DNA of 64,000 bases from Balneola sp. (lineage in GTDB: Bacteria; Bacteroidota; Rhodothermia; Balneolales; Balneolaceae), in NCBI GenBank assembly GCA_003712055.1, contig RHLJ01000002.1, forward strand, positions 372,001 to 436,000. The letters run 5' to 3'. Positions 35,801 to 44,054 of the stretch are shown here, one piece after another. The position numbers and the translations under genes are program-made. The notes beneath the pieces were generated by a model. It saw only the letters and a list, made by a program, of their open reading frames with translations, searched no databases and was not told the origin of the DNA. Positions within the stretch are counted from its first letter, which is position 1. Each line of letters opens with the position of its first letter.

Positions 35801-37248
35801 TATTCAGCTTTCCAGCCTTTAATCCCATCTTTGATAGCATCAGCCACTTTATCTACAGAAATACGTTCCTGGCTCATATCATCCCGATGACGGATAGTAA
35901 CGGTATTATCCTCTAACCCGTCAAAATCGACTGTAATACAGAATGGAGTACCTGCTTCATCTAGTCGGCGATATCGTTTGCCGATAGAGCCTGCCTCATC
36001 ATATTGTACAGAGAAGTCTTCTCTTAAATCAGCATCTATTTTGTGTGCAAGCTCCTGCAATTCTGGCTTCTTAATTAGTGGGAATACACCAACCTGAACA
36101 GGTGCTAATTCCGGATGCATTTTAAGTACGGTTCTTTTATCTCCATCTACTTCTTCTTCACGGTACGCATCGCAAAGAACCATCAACGTACACCGATCTA
36201 ATCCGATAGAAGTCTCAATTACATAAGGTACATATCGTTTGTTCTGCTTCTGATCAAAGTAATCCAGCTTTTTCCCTGAGTACTCCTGATGCTGGGTCAA
36301 ATCAAAATCAGAGCGATTGTGAATACCTTCTACTTCCTGCCAGCCAATGGGGAATTGATATTGAACATCAACAGCGGCAAGGGCATAGTGAGCCAATTTA
36401 TCTGCTGGATGATCAGCAAAACGTAAATTTTCTTCGCGAATACCAATGCTCTTATGCCAGCCGATTCTCTTTTCTTTCCAGGCGTCATAGGCGTCGCCAT
36501 CAGTACCAGGTTCTACAAAGTATTGCATCTCCATTTGCTCAAACTCACGCATACGAAATACAAACTGCCGGGCAACTACTTCATTTCGGAAAGCTTTACC
36601 TGTTTGAGCAATGCCGAAAGGAACCTGAACTCTGGTAGAATCCAGCACATTCTTATAATTCACAAAAATACCCTGGGCCGTCTCAGGGCGAAGGTAAACG
36701 GCATCATCTTCACTGGCAGTTGCTCCGAAAGCCGTTTTAAACATTAGGTTGAACTGACGTACTTCGGTCCAGTCGAAAGCTCCAGAATCCGGTGCCTTAA
36801 TCTCATTTTCGATGATGATATCGTACAGATCTTCGGTAAGGCTTTTTCTGGTTCCGGAAGTATCTAATAATTCCTGAAGTTCAGCAGCTTTTTCGGTTTT
36901 TCCATCTTTCTCAAGCTTGAGAATATACTGCTCGATAATCATATCAGCTCGATATCGCTTCTTAGACTGCTTGTCGTCAATCATAGGATCGTTGAATCCA
37001 GCAACGTGTCCACTGGCTTCCCATACTTTAGGATGCATAAAGATTGCAGCATCCACACCAACAATATTATCATGGCGTTGGGTCATTTCTTTCCACCATG
37101 CATTGCGAATGTTTCTTTTGAGTTCTACCCCTAATGGACCGTAATCATATACAGCGCTAAGCCCACCATAGATTTCAGAGGATTGGAATATGAAACCTCT
37201 GGCTTTGGCCAGGGAAACGATTTTATCAAGACTGTCTAAATTCGACAT
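35800..37248 (-). CDS. glyS: Glycyl-tRNA synthetase, homodimeric (GRS1) type
   Basis: A 482-residue class II synthetase that charges tRNA-Gly. It begins with the family start LDKIVSLAKARGFIFQSSEIYGG. It contains LRPETAQGIFVNYKNV near 196, FRNEVVARQFVFRMREFEQMEMQYF near 223 (motif 2) and SIGLDRCTLMVLCDAY near 345 (motif 3), then an anticodon-binding C-terminal domain. This is the alpha-2 type and not the alpha2-beta2 type. Full length. Confidence 0.95.
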   Translation of the reverse strand: MSNLDSLDKIVSLAKARGFIFQSSEIYGGLSAVYDYGPLGVELKRNIRNAWWKEMTQRHDNIVGVDAAIFMHPKVWEASGHVAGFNDPMIDDKQSKKRYRADMIIEQYILKLEKDGKTEKAAELQELLDTSGTRKSLTEDLYDIIIENEIKAPDSGAFDWTEVRQFNLMFKTAFGATASEDDAVYLRPETAQGIFVNYKNVLDSTRVQVPFGIAQTGKAFRNEVVARQFVFRMREFEQMEMQYFVEPGTDGDAYDAWKEKRIGWHKSIGIREENLRFADHPADKLAHYALAAVDVQYQFPIGWQEVEGIHNRSDFDLTQHQEYSGKKLDYFDQKQNKRYVPYVIETSIGLDRCTLMVLCDAYREEEVDGDKRTVLKMHPELAPVQVGVFPLIKKPELQELAHKIDADLREDFSVQYDEAGSIGKRYRRLDEAGTPFCITVDFDGLEDNTVTIRHRDDMSQERISVDKVADAIKDGIKGWKAE

Positions 37249-37360
37249 GTAATATTCTGCTTCGTTGCGTGAGTTTTTCAGGGCGGAAAAGATAAGGATT
37301 TACTATCTCCTTTTTACTACCAAAGCAAGAAAGTTATTAAGTGTAAATATTAACCCGCAT

Positions 37361-37430
37361 CAATTAAGAATTAAGAATTAAGAATGGTAATTTCCAGATT
37401 CAAAAATCACTCATTTTTAATTCTTAATTG
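37361..37430. repeat. 70-bp AT-rich palindrome with ATTAAGA heptamers upstream of asd
   Basis: CAATTAAGAATTA at 37361-37373 is inverted exactly at 37418-37430 (TAATTCTTAATTG). The left arm contains three tandem ATTAAGA heptamers (37363-37383). The right arm ends 3 bases before the asd ATG. The motif recurs in the composite element at 43.8 kb. It fills most of the divergent glyS-asd gap, so it may overlap asd expression signals. Confidence 0.9.
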
Positions 37431-37433
37431 TTC

Positions 37434-38483
37434 ATGAACGTTGGAATACTGGGCGCAACGGGCGCTGTAGGTCAAAAATTTATTCGCTTATTACAGGGAC
37501 ATCCCTGGTTTACGATAACCGCTCTTGGAGCATCAGAACGTTCAGCAGGTAAGAAGTATAAAGAAGCGGCAAACTGGATTGAAGATGTACCTCTTTCTGA
37601 GTACATAGCATCGAAAACAGTTTCTACTTGTGATCCTTCCTTTTTTGATGGGGTAGACTTTGTCTTTTCTGGCTTAGACTCAAGTGTAGCTTTCGAGGTA
37701 GAAGGGGCATTTGCAAGAGCGGGTATTCCGGTAATCTCTAATGCGAAGAATTACAGGATGGATCCGAATGTGCCATTATTGGTACCAGAGGTAAATCCTG
37801 ATCATATCGAGCTCATCAAAACCCAATCATTTACCGAGGATGGATCTGGATGGATTGTTACGAATCCAAATTGTGTAGCTGTTCCATTATCAATTGCGTT
37901 AAAGCCTATTTATGATGCTTTTGGCATCGATTCGATGATTGTGACTACGATGCAAGCCATTTCCGGTGCAGGCTATCCGGGTGTAGCAAGCCTGGATATT
38001 CTCGGAAATGTGGTGCCTTTCATTCCGGGAGAAGAGCCAAAAATAGCTCCGGAAACTCAGAAATTATTGGCTGAATATGGAGGTGGATCTTTAGTAGAGC
38101 CATCCTTTACTGTACAGGCAACCTGTACACGAGTACCTACTCTTAACGGACATATGGCAGCTGTTACACTGAAACTTTCCAATCCTCCAGCTTCTATTGA
38201 TGAGGTTAGAGAAGCGGTATTGAATTTTAAAAATCCTATTTCAGGACTCGGACTTCCTTCAGCTCCCGAAGAAGTGATTAAACTCCATGATGAAGTGAAA
38301 TACCCTCAACCTCGTTTGCATGCTGATCAGGAAGGTGGAATGCAATTACATATGGGGCGTTTAAGAGAAGCAGAAGTTTTTGACATCAGTTTTGTATGTA
38401 TGGCACATAACACCATTCGTGGCGCGGCAGGGGGAGCAATTCTCAATGCTGAACTGCTGGTTAAGAAAGGGTTTTTGAAGTAA
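37434..38483 (+). CDS. asd: Aspartate-semialdehyde dehydrogenase
   Basis: A 349-residue NADPH enzyme making aspartate semialdehyde for lysine, threonine, methionine and peptidoglycan diaminopimelate. The Rossmann motif GILGATGAVGQKF is at 4-16. The catalytic cysteine is Cys147 in NPNCVAVP. An active-site basic segment lies near 300 (QLHMGRLR). Length and the HMGRLR ending resemble the archaeal/fungal-type ASADH and not the shorter Escherichia coli-type enzyme. ATG 37434 (MNVGILGATG) is preferred over TTG 37428. Confidence 0.93.
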   Translation: MNVGILGATGAVGQKFIRLLQGHPWFTITALGASERSAGKKYKEAANWIEDVPLSEYIASKTVSTCDPSFFDGVDFVFSGLDSSVAFEVEGAFARAGIPVISNAKNYRMDPNVPLLVPEVNPDHIELIKTQSFTEDGSGWIVTNPNCVAVPLSIALKPIYDAFGIDSMIVTTMQAISGAGYPGVASLDILGNVVPFIPGEEPKIAPETQKLLAEYGGGSLVEPSFTVQATCTRVPTLNGHMAAVTLKLSNPPASIDEVREAVLNFKNPISGLGLPSAPEEVIKLHDEVKYPQPRLHADQEGGMQLHMGRLREAEVFDISFVCMAHNTIRGAAGGAILNAELLVKKGFLK

Positions 38484-38563
38484 GAATAAAGAACATTGAA
38501 TAAGGAACACCGAATTTCGAAGTTCTACATTCATCTGGTAAGTCATTGATCAATCATCAATTT

Positions 38564-38584
38564 TTCAATGTTCAATGTTCAATG
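38564..38584. repeat. Heptamer array, 3 x TTCAATG
   Basis: Three perfect copies of TTCAATG, the complement of the CATTGAA unit found 10 times at 44.0 kb, lie at the end of the convergent gap between asd and the paralogue pair. Degenerate copies of the complement (GAACATTGAATAAGGAACA) lie at the other end of the gap near 38490-38508, giving an imperfect inverted layout. The array reaches to within two bases of the neighbouring stop codon. Confidence 0.85.
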
Positions 38585-38585
38585 T

Positions 38586-38966
38586 TCATAATTCCTTCAG
38601 CTTCCTCTCCGAAAGTGCTATCCTCAATTTCTGAGCAAAATCATGTGCGTAATTCCTATCGCTGCGAGAAATCTTGAGTGTAATTCTGCCCTGAGAGCTT
38701 CCCGGAAGAGGGTCAAGGAAAACCATTTTGGTAGTTTCGATAGATAGTCGACCTGAGAACAAGCCTTTCTTGAAATCGATATTCTTTAGGTATTCCACAT
38801 TGATGGAAAACTTATTTAGTGTGCTAAGCATGTTACCGGCCGGGTCATACACCTTGAATTCAAATAAAAGCTCTTCTCCCTCGATACTTAAAACTCCTTT
38901 CACACGCTTATAGGGAGTCTGATGATCATTTTGCTGGAGTAAGCTGTATTCGTAAGCTACGCTCAT
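38586..38966 (-). CDS. Unknown protein, tandem paralogue 1
   Basis: A 126-residue soluble protein without signal peptide. It is beta-rich, with the pattern KGVLSIEGEELLFEFKVYD near 23-41, a central NIDFKKGLFSGRLSIET and a C-terminal helix ending LRIALSERKLKEL. The same order, FKKGVFSNKL and LSERKLREL, occurs in the adjacent upstream gene, so the pair arose by duplication. The strands-then-helix layout recalls a PH-like domain, but this is only an impression. Its start overlaps the stop of the other copy by 4 bases. Confidence 0.7.
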   Translation of the reverse strand: MSVAYEYSLLQQNDHQTPYKRVKGVLSIEGEELLFEFKVYDPAGNMLSTLNKFSINVEYLKNIDFKKGLFSGRLSIETTKMVFLDPLPGSSQGRITLKISRSDRNYAHDFAQKLRIALSERKLKEL

Positions 38967-39349
38967 TCATCATCTCCTGATAATTCCCTGAGCTTTCTCT
39001 CTGATAATTCAAGGTTGGCATTAGAAGAAAGAGAGGCTGCTATTTCTCTATGCTTTCTCTTAATCTTGAGGACTCGCTCGGTGAGGTGATTGCCAGGAAA
39101 ATCCTGGAAGGTAACGGCGCGCTTAGCATGAATTATCAGCTTATTTGAGAATACTCCTTTTTTGAATTCAAGCATCGCTATTTCAGAAAGATCAATTTCC
39201 AATTCTCTCACATCCGATTTAAAAGTCTCTAAAATGGCGTCTGTTTTTTGAAATTCTAAATAGAATTTTCCCTTCTCCATGCGCAGAATTCCATCCAATT
39301 TCATAAATCCGCCGTTTAAATCATCCATGTAAAAAGGTAAGCTACGCAT
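38963..39349 (-). CDS. Unknown protein, tandem paralogue 2
   Basis: A 128-residue protein and the first gene of the pair. KLDGILRMEKGKFYLEFQKTD near 17-37, MLEFKKGVFSNKLIIHAKR near 59-77 and a C-terminal helix ending ELSERKLRELSGDDE correspond one to one with segments of the downstream copy. No signal peptide, cysteine cluster or catalytic motif is visible. The ATGA overlap indicates translational coupling, which is usual for subunits of a heteromer. Function unknown. Confidence 0.7.
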   Translation of the reverse strand: MRSLPFYMDDLNGGFMKLDGILRMEKGKFYLEFQKTDAILETFKSDVRELEIDLSEIAMLEFKKGVFSNKLIIHAKRAVTFQDFPGNHLTERVLKIKRKHREIAASLSSNANLELSERKLRELSGDDE

Positions 39350-39540
39350 GCTAAGTCTATTAAATATTAGATTTGGTTTTTCAGTTTTGAATCAGAAAAA
39401 AAGTACAAAAAATCTGTAAGGACTTCCTGTTTAATCGGTCTGACTTATCAAGCATAGAGACGACAATCATTGCCTTTGAGAGTAAAATCTCAATGTCCTT
39501 CCAGGGGTAAGAGGTGGATAACCTTTTACCCTATTTTTTT
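39350..39540 (+). ncRNA. Possible small RNA or leader ending in an orphan terminator
   Basis: This gap contains no ORF. It shows a hairpin TTGAGA-GTAAAA-TCTCAA (39476-39493), then a second hairpin GGGTAA...TTACCC (39505-39531) with inner GGT/ACC pairs, followed by TATTTTTTT. The second is terminator-like, but no plus-strand gene lies upstream; the neighbours there are on the minus strand. It may end a small RNA that starts in 39350-39450, or attenuate the downstream surface-protein gene. No known riboswitch family is recognised. The 5' end is a guess. Confidence 0.3.
39505..39540 (+). terminator. Orphan terminator-like hairpin upstream of the LTD protein gene
   Basis: GGGTAA and TTACCC arms with an inner GGT/ACC stem separated by a GA/TT internal loop, followed by TA and seven T's. 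It lies 67 bases upstream of the surface-protein start. Confidence 0.55.
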
Positions 39541-39607
39541 GGTTAACAGTTTATTAAGACTTTAATACAAGGTTGATTAAGTGCGCTAGTGCAATTATTC
39601 TAGTTGC

Positions 39608-42600
39608 ATGAAAGTATTGTTTGCCTCTCTGCTTTTATTATTTGCTCATCAGTTATATGCACAAAATTTTGAGGATGATTTCTCTGATGGAGATTTTACC
39701 TCAAATCCAGTCTGGTCGGGCGCAGATAGCAACTTTGTAATTTTTGAGCTGGATGGGAATAATGCGCTTCGATTAAATGACAATGAAGCATCTACTTCTT
39801 ACCTCTCTACGGCCTCATCAAATGTAATAGGAGAATGGGAGTTCTTTGTTCGTATTGATGGGGGTGCTCCTTCGAATAGTAACAGAGCTGAAGTTTACTT
39901 GATGAGCGACATTGCCGATTTAGATGGAGCAGTAAATGGATATGCTTTAAGAATTGGTCAAACCGGTGATGATGTATTTACACTTGTGCGGTTTGATGCA
40001 GGATCTCAAAGCACCATTCTTCAAGATACTACCATATTCCAGGCCGGGGGTGAATATCGGGTAAAGGTATCCAGAGATGGAAGTGGAAGTTGGTCGATCG
40101 AAGTTGGGGAAGGGTATAATGGGGATTTGAAGAATTCGGGGAATACAGCGTTGGATAACACGCATACAAGTTCTTCCTTTTTTGGAGTATGGGTGAGCTA
40201 TACGAGTACCCGTACCGACGATTTCTATTTCGATTTTAAAATTGATCCTCCTCCGGTAATTATCGATCCATTGATGATTAGCAGCTTTGAAGTACAGAAC
40301 CAATTTGAGATTGATATCGCTTTTACCAGAGAGGTTGATGTTAATACAGTTCAGGTATCAGACTTTATATTAAATGGATCTACGTTTCCGAACACAGTCT
40401 CAGATCTTTCAAATGATACTATTCGAGTAGCGTTCAATTTACCAATACCCGGAGGCGAAAATGAGCTGTTTATTTCCGGGATTGAAAGTTTTAATAACGA
40501 TACGGTGTTAACCGATACCACTCTCAACTTCTTTATTTTTGATGAATTTCTTACTGGAGATGTAATAATTAATGAGTTTTTAAAAGATCCACCTTCAGGA
40601 TCCGGATTGTCGGAATACATAGAATTAAGAAATACATCCTCAAAATATTTAAACCTCAATGGTTGGCAGATTGGAGATAATTCTTCACTTGCTGAGATAA
40701 GTAGTGAAGACCTGATTCTACTCCCGGATAGTTTTCTAGTAATTACTTCTGATCCCGACGCCCTCACCGCTGAATTCGGGGAAGGAGTGTATGTAGATGT
40801 TTCTCTTCCTGCACTAAATAATACAACTGACCAGATCAGGGTATTTGATCCTGAGGGTAATAGTGTCGATTCTCTGGAATATACTCTGGATTGGGGCGGG
40901 GTAGATGTTGCCCTAGAGCGCCGGAGCCCAGATTTAGCTTCAACATTTCAGGCGAATTGGGGAGATTCTCCTAGTGCTATTGGAACTCCCGGCAGGCAAA
41001 ATGATATTGAATTGGATACGGAACCTCCCGGGTTAGAATCCTGGGAGTTTCTAAATGACAGTACACTTCTGCTGGTTTTTACTGAAGAAATAAAAAGCGA
41101 ACCTGCTGAAAATCCCGACAATTATTATGTTGCAATTCCTGTTGCAGCAGCATCTGAGCTACAAAATGGTGAGAACGATTTCTTAAGAGCTACCTTCTTT
41201 TCTCCTGATACTGTGCTGATTGATTTTTTTGACCCTCCTTACTCAGGAGGGCTTCCCAATAGTTTTGTAATCGAAAATCAGGAGGATGTTTTTGGAAACA
41301 TTAGTTCAGTTCTTGTCTTTGAATACCAGCTTTTACCTACAGCAGAAGCACTTCCCGGAGATATCGCAATTAATGAGTTTATGTATGATCCCGCAGATGG
41401 GTATACAGAATTCATCGAAATAAATAGCCACACTGATAAGATCATCAACCTTAAGGGATGGACCTTAAGTGATAATTCCGGAAACCATCGAGTGATTACA
41501 GAAGAAGATTTTTTCATTACCAGTTACGGTACTTCTTTTTCTTTGGGACTTGTCTGGAACCAGCATACTATTCTTGTTCCTGGCGAAGAATTCACCGAAT
41601 CAGCTCAGGAAACGATCATTATGGGAAGTAATTTTCCGATTTTGAACAACACCTCCGATGCCATAGTTATCAAAAATGCAGAGGGCATTACCATAGATTC
41701 ATTAACCTATTTTTCAAGCTGGGGAGGAGATGAAGTTTCATTAGAGCGCAGATCAGTAGATTTTCCCGCGACTTTTAGAGAGAATTGGGGAGACAGTCCT
41801 TCCGAGAATCTGGCTACACCAGCACGAGAAAATGCAATCGGAGTAGATACATTGGGCCCTCAGTTAATAGCCGCTTCAACGCTCTCATCAACAGAGATAC
41901 AACTTGTGTTTAATGAAGCTCCTGTTGAACCAACAGTATCGGATACATCCAATTTCAAAGTGAGCGGGCTCAATGAATTTGACCGATTAGAGGTTGCTGA
42001 GGATACAGTTACCCTTATTTTTTTACTTCCATTTGAAGATGGACAAACGATTTCAATCCGTGTACTTAATCAGAGTGATGTATTCGGTAATAATACACTT
42101 AGTCAAAATATAGAAGTAACCTATGTAGAAATTCAGTCTGCTCAGCCAGCTCAGGTAGTAATTAATGAAATCTTATATCGAAGAGCAGATGCTTTCTCTC
42201 CCGAGTTTGTAGAGTTATACAATAACAGTGATAATAATTTTGATCTTTCGGGATGGAAACTAATAGATGCCGGGAATAATGATGCAGAACTTCCTGATGG
42301 GACACTCATATTTGCAGGTGAATATCTTGTGTTAACAGATCAGGAGGACTTCGCGGCATCGGTTGTTAATGGCATCTATTTAAATGATTTTCCCTCCCTT
42401 AATGATAGCGGAGATGAAGTGATTATTAAGGATGCTGAAGGCGCAACCATGGATAGCTTATTTTATGAATCCGATTGGGGAGGAGATTCTCCAGGGGTAT
42501 CCTTAGAAAGAAGGGATCCGGAAGCTGCTTCTAATGACCCATCCAATTGGGGCACCAGTACCGCCGAGGGAGGTTTTAGTGCAGGCACCGAAAGCGCGTT

Positions 42601-43822
42601 ATTTGAAATAGATGTTACAGCTCCGGAGATTATTTTTGCTGTCCAGATTGATACCTTGGTGCGAGTTGTTTTTTCTGAGTTCGTAAGAATTGACGGCGAA
42701 ACATCTTTTTTTGTGAATAGCCAGGAAACACTACCAGTTGATATAGGTGAGATACCGGAAAATGAGCTCTACCTGACCTGGTATCCTGCGTTTTTTGTAG
42801 ACAATAACAAGAGAGCGTCTACAGGCCGTACAAATGTTAATGTAGAGATTCGAAACATAAGAGATGTAAAAGGGAATTTAGCCCAAACCATTACTTCTGT
42901 TCTTGCTTCGCCTATCTCACAAGGGTCAATTGTAATCAATGAAATAATGTTTGATCCACTAGCAGACTCTGATGATAATCTCCCGGATCAAACCGAGTAT
43001 GTAGAGCTTTATAATCCTACCAACGAAGCCATTTCATTAGAAGGAATTACCATTCATGATGCTCCGGACGAAGATGATGGAATTAGGATCATTGAGCCTG
43101 TTTCATCAGAGTTCAAATGGATTCCTTCAGGAGGATATTTTCTCATTTACTCAGAAGACGCAGCAGAAACATTCACGGATAGCCGTATTGCGCAGTATTT
43201 CAGTTTGGAAGGCGAGTCAGATCAATTTACAATGAGAGTTGACCGTTCGAGTTTAAGTCTGGCTTCATCTGGAGATGCTATTTTCATAGCCGATAGCAGT
43301 GGTGCAACTATAGATTCAGTATTCTATGACGAAAGCTGGCATAACCCTAATGTATTTGATACCGACGGTATAGCCCTGGAACGGATCAATCCTCAGGGAT
43401 CAAGTAATGATGAAAGTAATTGGAGTTCCAGTACCGATATAAGCGGTGGAACGCCTACCATGCAGAATACTATTTTCCAAGAGCCCGGAAGTCTACCACC
43501 TTCGTCCGGAATTTCATTTTCGCCCAACCCTTTCTCTCCGGACGATGATGGCTTTGAAGACAACTTATTTATCAATTATACACTGGATGCTCCTGATTAT
43601 TTACTTAGAGTTCGAATATTCGATAGATATGGTCGTGAGGTAAGAGAACTGGCGGACGGAGTTCAGGCAGGATTTGAAGGTTCCCTTATTTGGGATGGTC
43701 TCACTGATGACCGACGCAAGAACAGGGTAGGAATCTATATAGTGCTTTTTGAAGCGTATAACAGCGCCAGCGGAAGGGATAGAACGTTTAAAGAGACCGT
43801 GGTTTTAGCCAGGATGTTTTAG
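39608..43822 (+). CDS. Large secreted lamin-tail-domain surface protein
   Basis: A 1404-residue exported protein. A signal peptide (about 1-19) is followed by a concanavalin-like region to about 210. Four lamin-tail domains then begin near 317, 584, 849 and 1107. Each starts with a V/I-x-INE[FI] strand (VIINEFL, AINEFMYDP, VINEILY, VINEIMFDP). Each closes with an LERR/LERI...NW segment and a TP- or GT-type turn. SbsA-like Ig modules with FTE/FNE/FSE strands lie between them. The C-terminus (about 1301-1404) is FSPNPFSPDDDG plus a FlgD-like Ig domain ending in VVLARMF, as in secreted Bacteroidota proteins. Probably a cell-surface scaffold or nuclease-associated adhesin; no catalytic motif seen. 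Confidence 0.85.
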   Translation: MKVLFASLLLLFAHQLYAQNFEDDFSDGDFTSNPVWSGADSNFVIFELDGNNALRLNDNEASTSYLSTASSNVIGEWEFFVRIDGGAPSNSNRAEVYLMSDIADLDGAVNGYALRIGQTGDDVFTLVRFDAGSQSTILQDTTIFQAGGEYRVKVSRDGSGSWSIEVGEGYNGDLKNSGNTALDNTHTSSSFFGVWVSYTSTRTDDFYFDFKIDPPPVIIDPLMISSFEVQNQFEIDIAFTREVDVNTVQVSDFILNGSTFPNTVSDLSNDTIRVAFNLPIPGGENELFISGIESFNNDTVLTDTTLNFFIFDEFLTGDVIINEFLKDPPSGSGLSEYIELRNTSSKYLNLNGWQIGDNSSLAEISSEDLILLPDSFLVITSDPDALTAEFGEGVYVDVSLPALNNTTDQIRVFDPEGNSVDSLEYTLDWGGVDVALERRSPDLASTFQANWGDSPSAIGTPGRQNDIELDTEPPGLESWEFLNDSTLLLVFTEEIKSEPAENPDNYYVAIPVAAASELQNGENDFLRATFFSPDTVLIDFFDPPYSGGLPNSFVIENQEDVFGNISSVLVFEYQLLPTAEALPGDIAINEFMYDPADGYTEFIEINSHTDKIINLKGWTLSDNSGNHRVITEEDFFITSYGTSFSLGLVWNQHTILVPGEEFTESAQETIIMGSNFPILNNTSDAIVIKNAEGITIDSLTYFSSWGGDEVSLERRSVDFPATFRENWGDSPSENLATPARENAIGVDTLGPQLIAASTLSSTEIQLVFNEAPVEPTVSDTSNFKVSGLNEFDRLEVAEDTVTLIFLLPFEDGQTISIRVLNQSDVFGNNTLSQNIEVTYVEIQSAQPAQVVINEILYRRADAFSPEFVELYNNSDNNFDLSGWKLIDAGNNDAELPDGTLIFAGEYLVLTDQEDFAASVVNGIYLNDFPSLNDSGDEVIIKDAEGATMDSLFYESDWGGDSPGVSLERRDPEAASNDPSNWGTSTAEGGFSAGTESALFEIDVTAPEIIFAVQIDTLVRVVFSEFVRIDGETSFFVNSQETLPVDIGEIPENELYLTWYPAFFVDNNKRASTGRTNVNVEIRNIRDVKGNLAQTITSVLASPISQGSIVINEIMFDPLADSDDNLPDQTEYVELYNPTNEAISLEGITIHDAPDEDDGIRIIEPVSSEFKWIPSGGYFLIYSEDAAETFTDSRIAQYFSLEGESDQFTMRVDRSSLSLASSGDAIFIADSSGATIDSVFYDESWHNPNVFDTDGIALERINPQGSSNDESNWSSSTDISGGTPTMQNTIFQEPGSLPPSSGISFSPNPFSPDDDGFEDNLFINYTLDAPDYLLRVRIFDRYGREVRELADGVQAGFEGSLIWDGLTDDRRKNRVGIYIVLFEAYNSASGRDRTFKETVVLARMF

Positions 43823-43894
43823 TGCTCGCTATGCTCGCCAATTATCAATTGTTCAATGTTCAATTAAGAATTATCAATTAGGAATAAAGTGCTT

Positions 43895-43973
43895 GCCATT
43901 TCGAGTCGAGCGAGAAATCTAGGAATTAGGCTTTGTTTACGATTTTAGATTTCTCACATTCGTTCGAAATGAC
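43895..43973. repeat. REPIN-like doublet D (class 1 hairpins)
   Basis: Arms at 43895-43920 and 43947-43973 follow the plan of doublets A and B with a different stem, ATTTC/GAAAT. GA/GA lies inside it in both arms. The inner stem is AC/GT with loop GAAT in the right arm and G-C plus T-G around CGA in the left arm. The right arm keeps the GTC foot; the left has GCC. The 26-base spacer is the shortest of the set. Confidence 0.88.
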
Positions 43974-43984
43974 AAGATTACCTA

Positions 43985-44054
43985 ATTGAACATTGAACAT
44001 TGAACATTGAACATTGAACATTGAACATTGAACATTGAACATTGAACATTGAAC
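43985..44054. repeat. Heptamer tandem array, 10 x ATTGAAC
   Basis: Seventy bases made of exactly ten perfect ATTGAAC units. The last two units form part of the right terminal inverted repeat of the composite element. Reverse-complement units occur at 38.56 kb and 43.85 kb. Confidence 0.97.
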
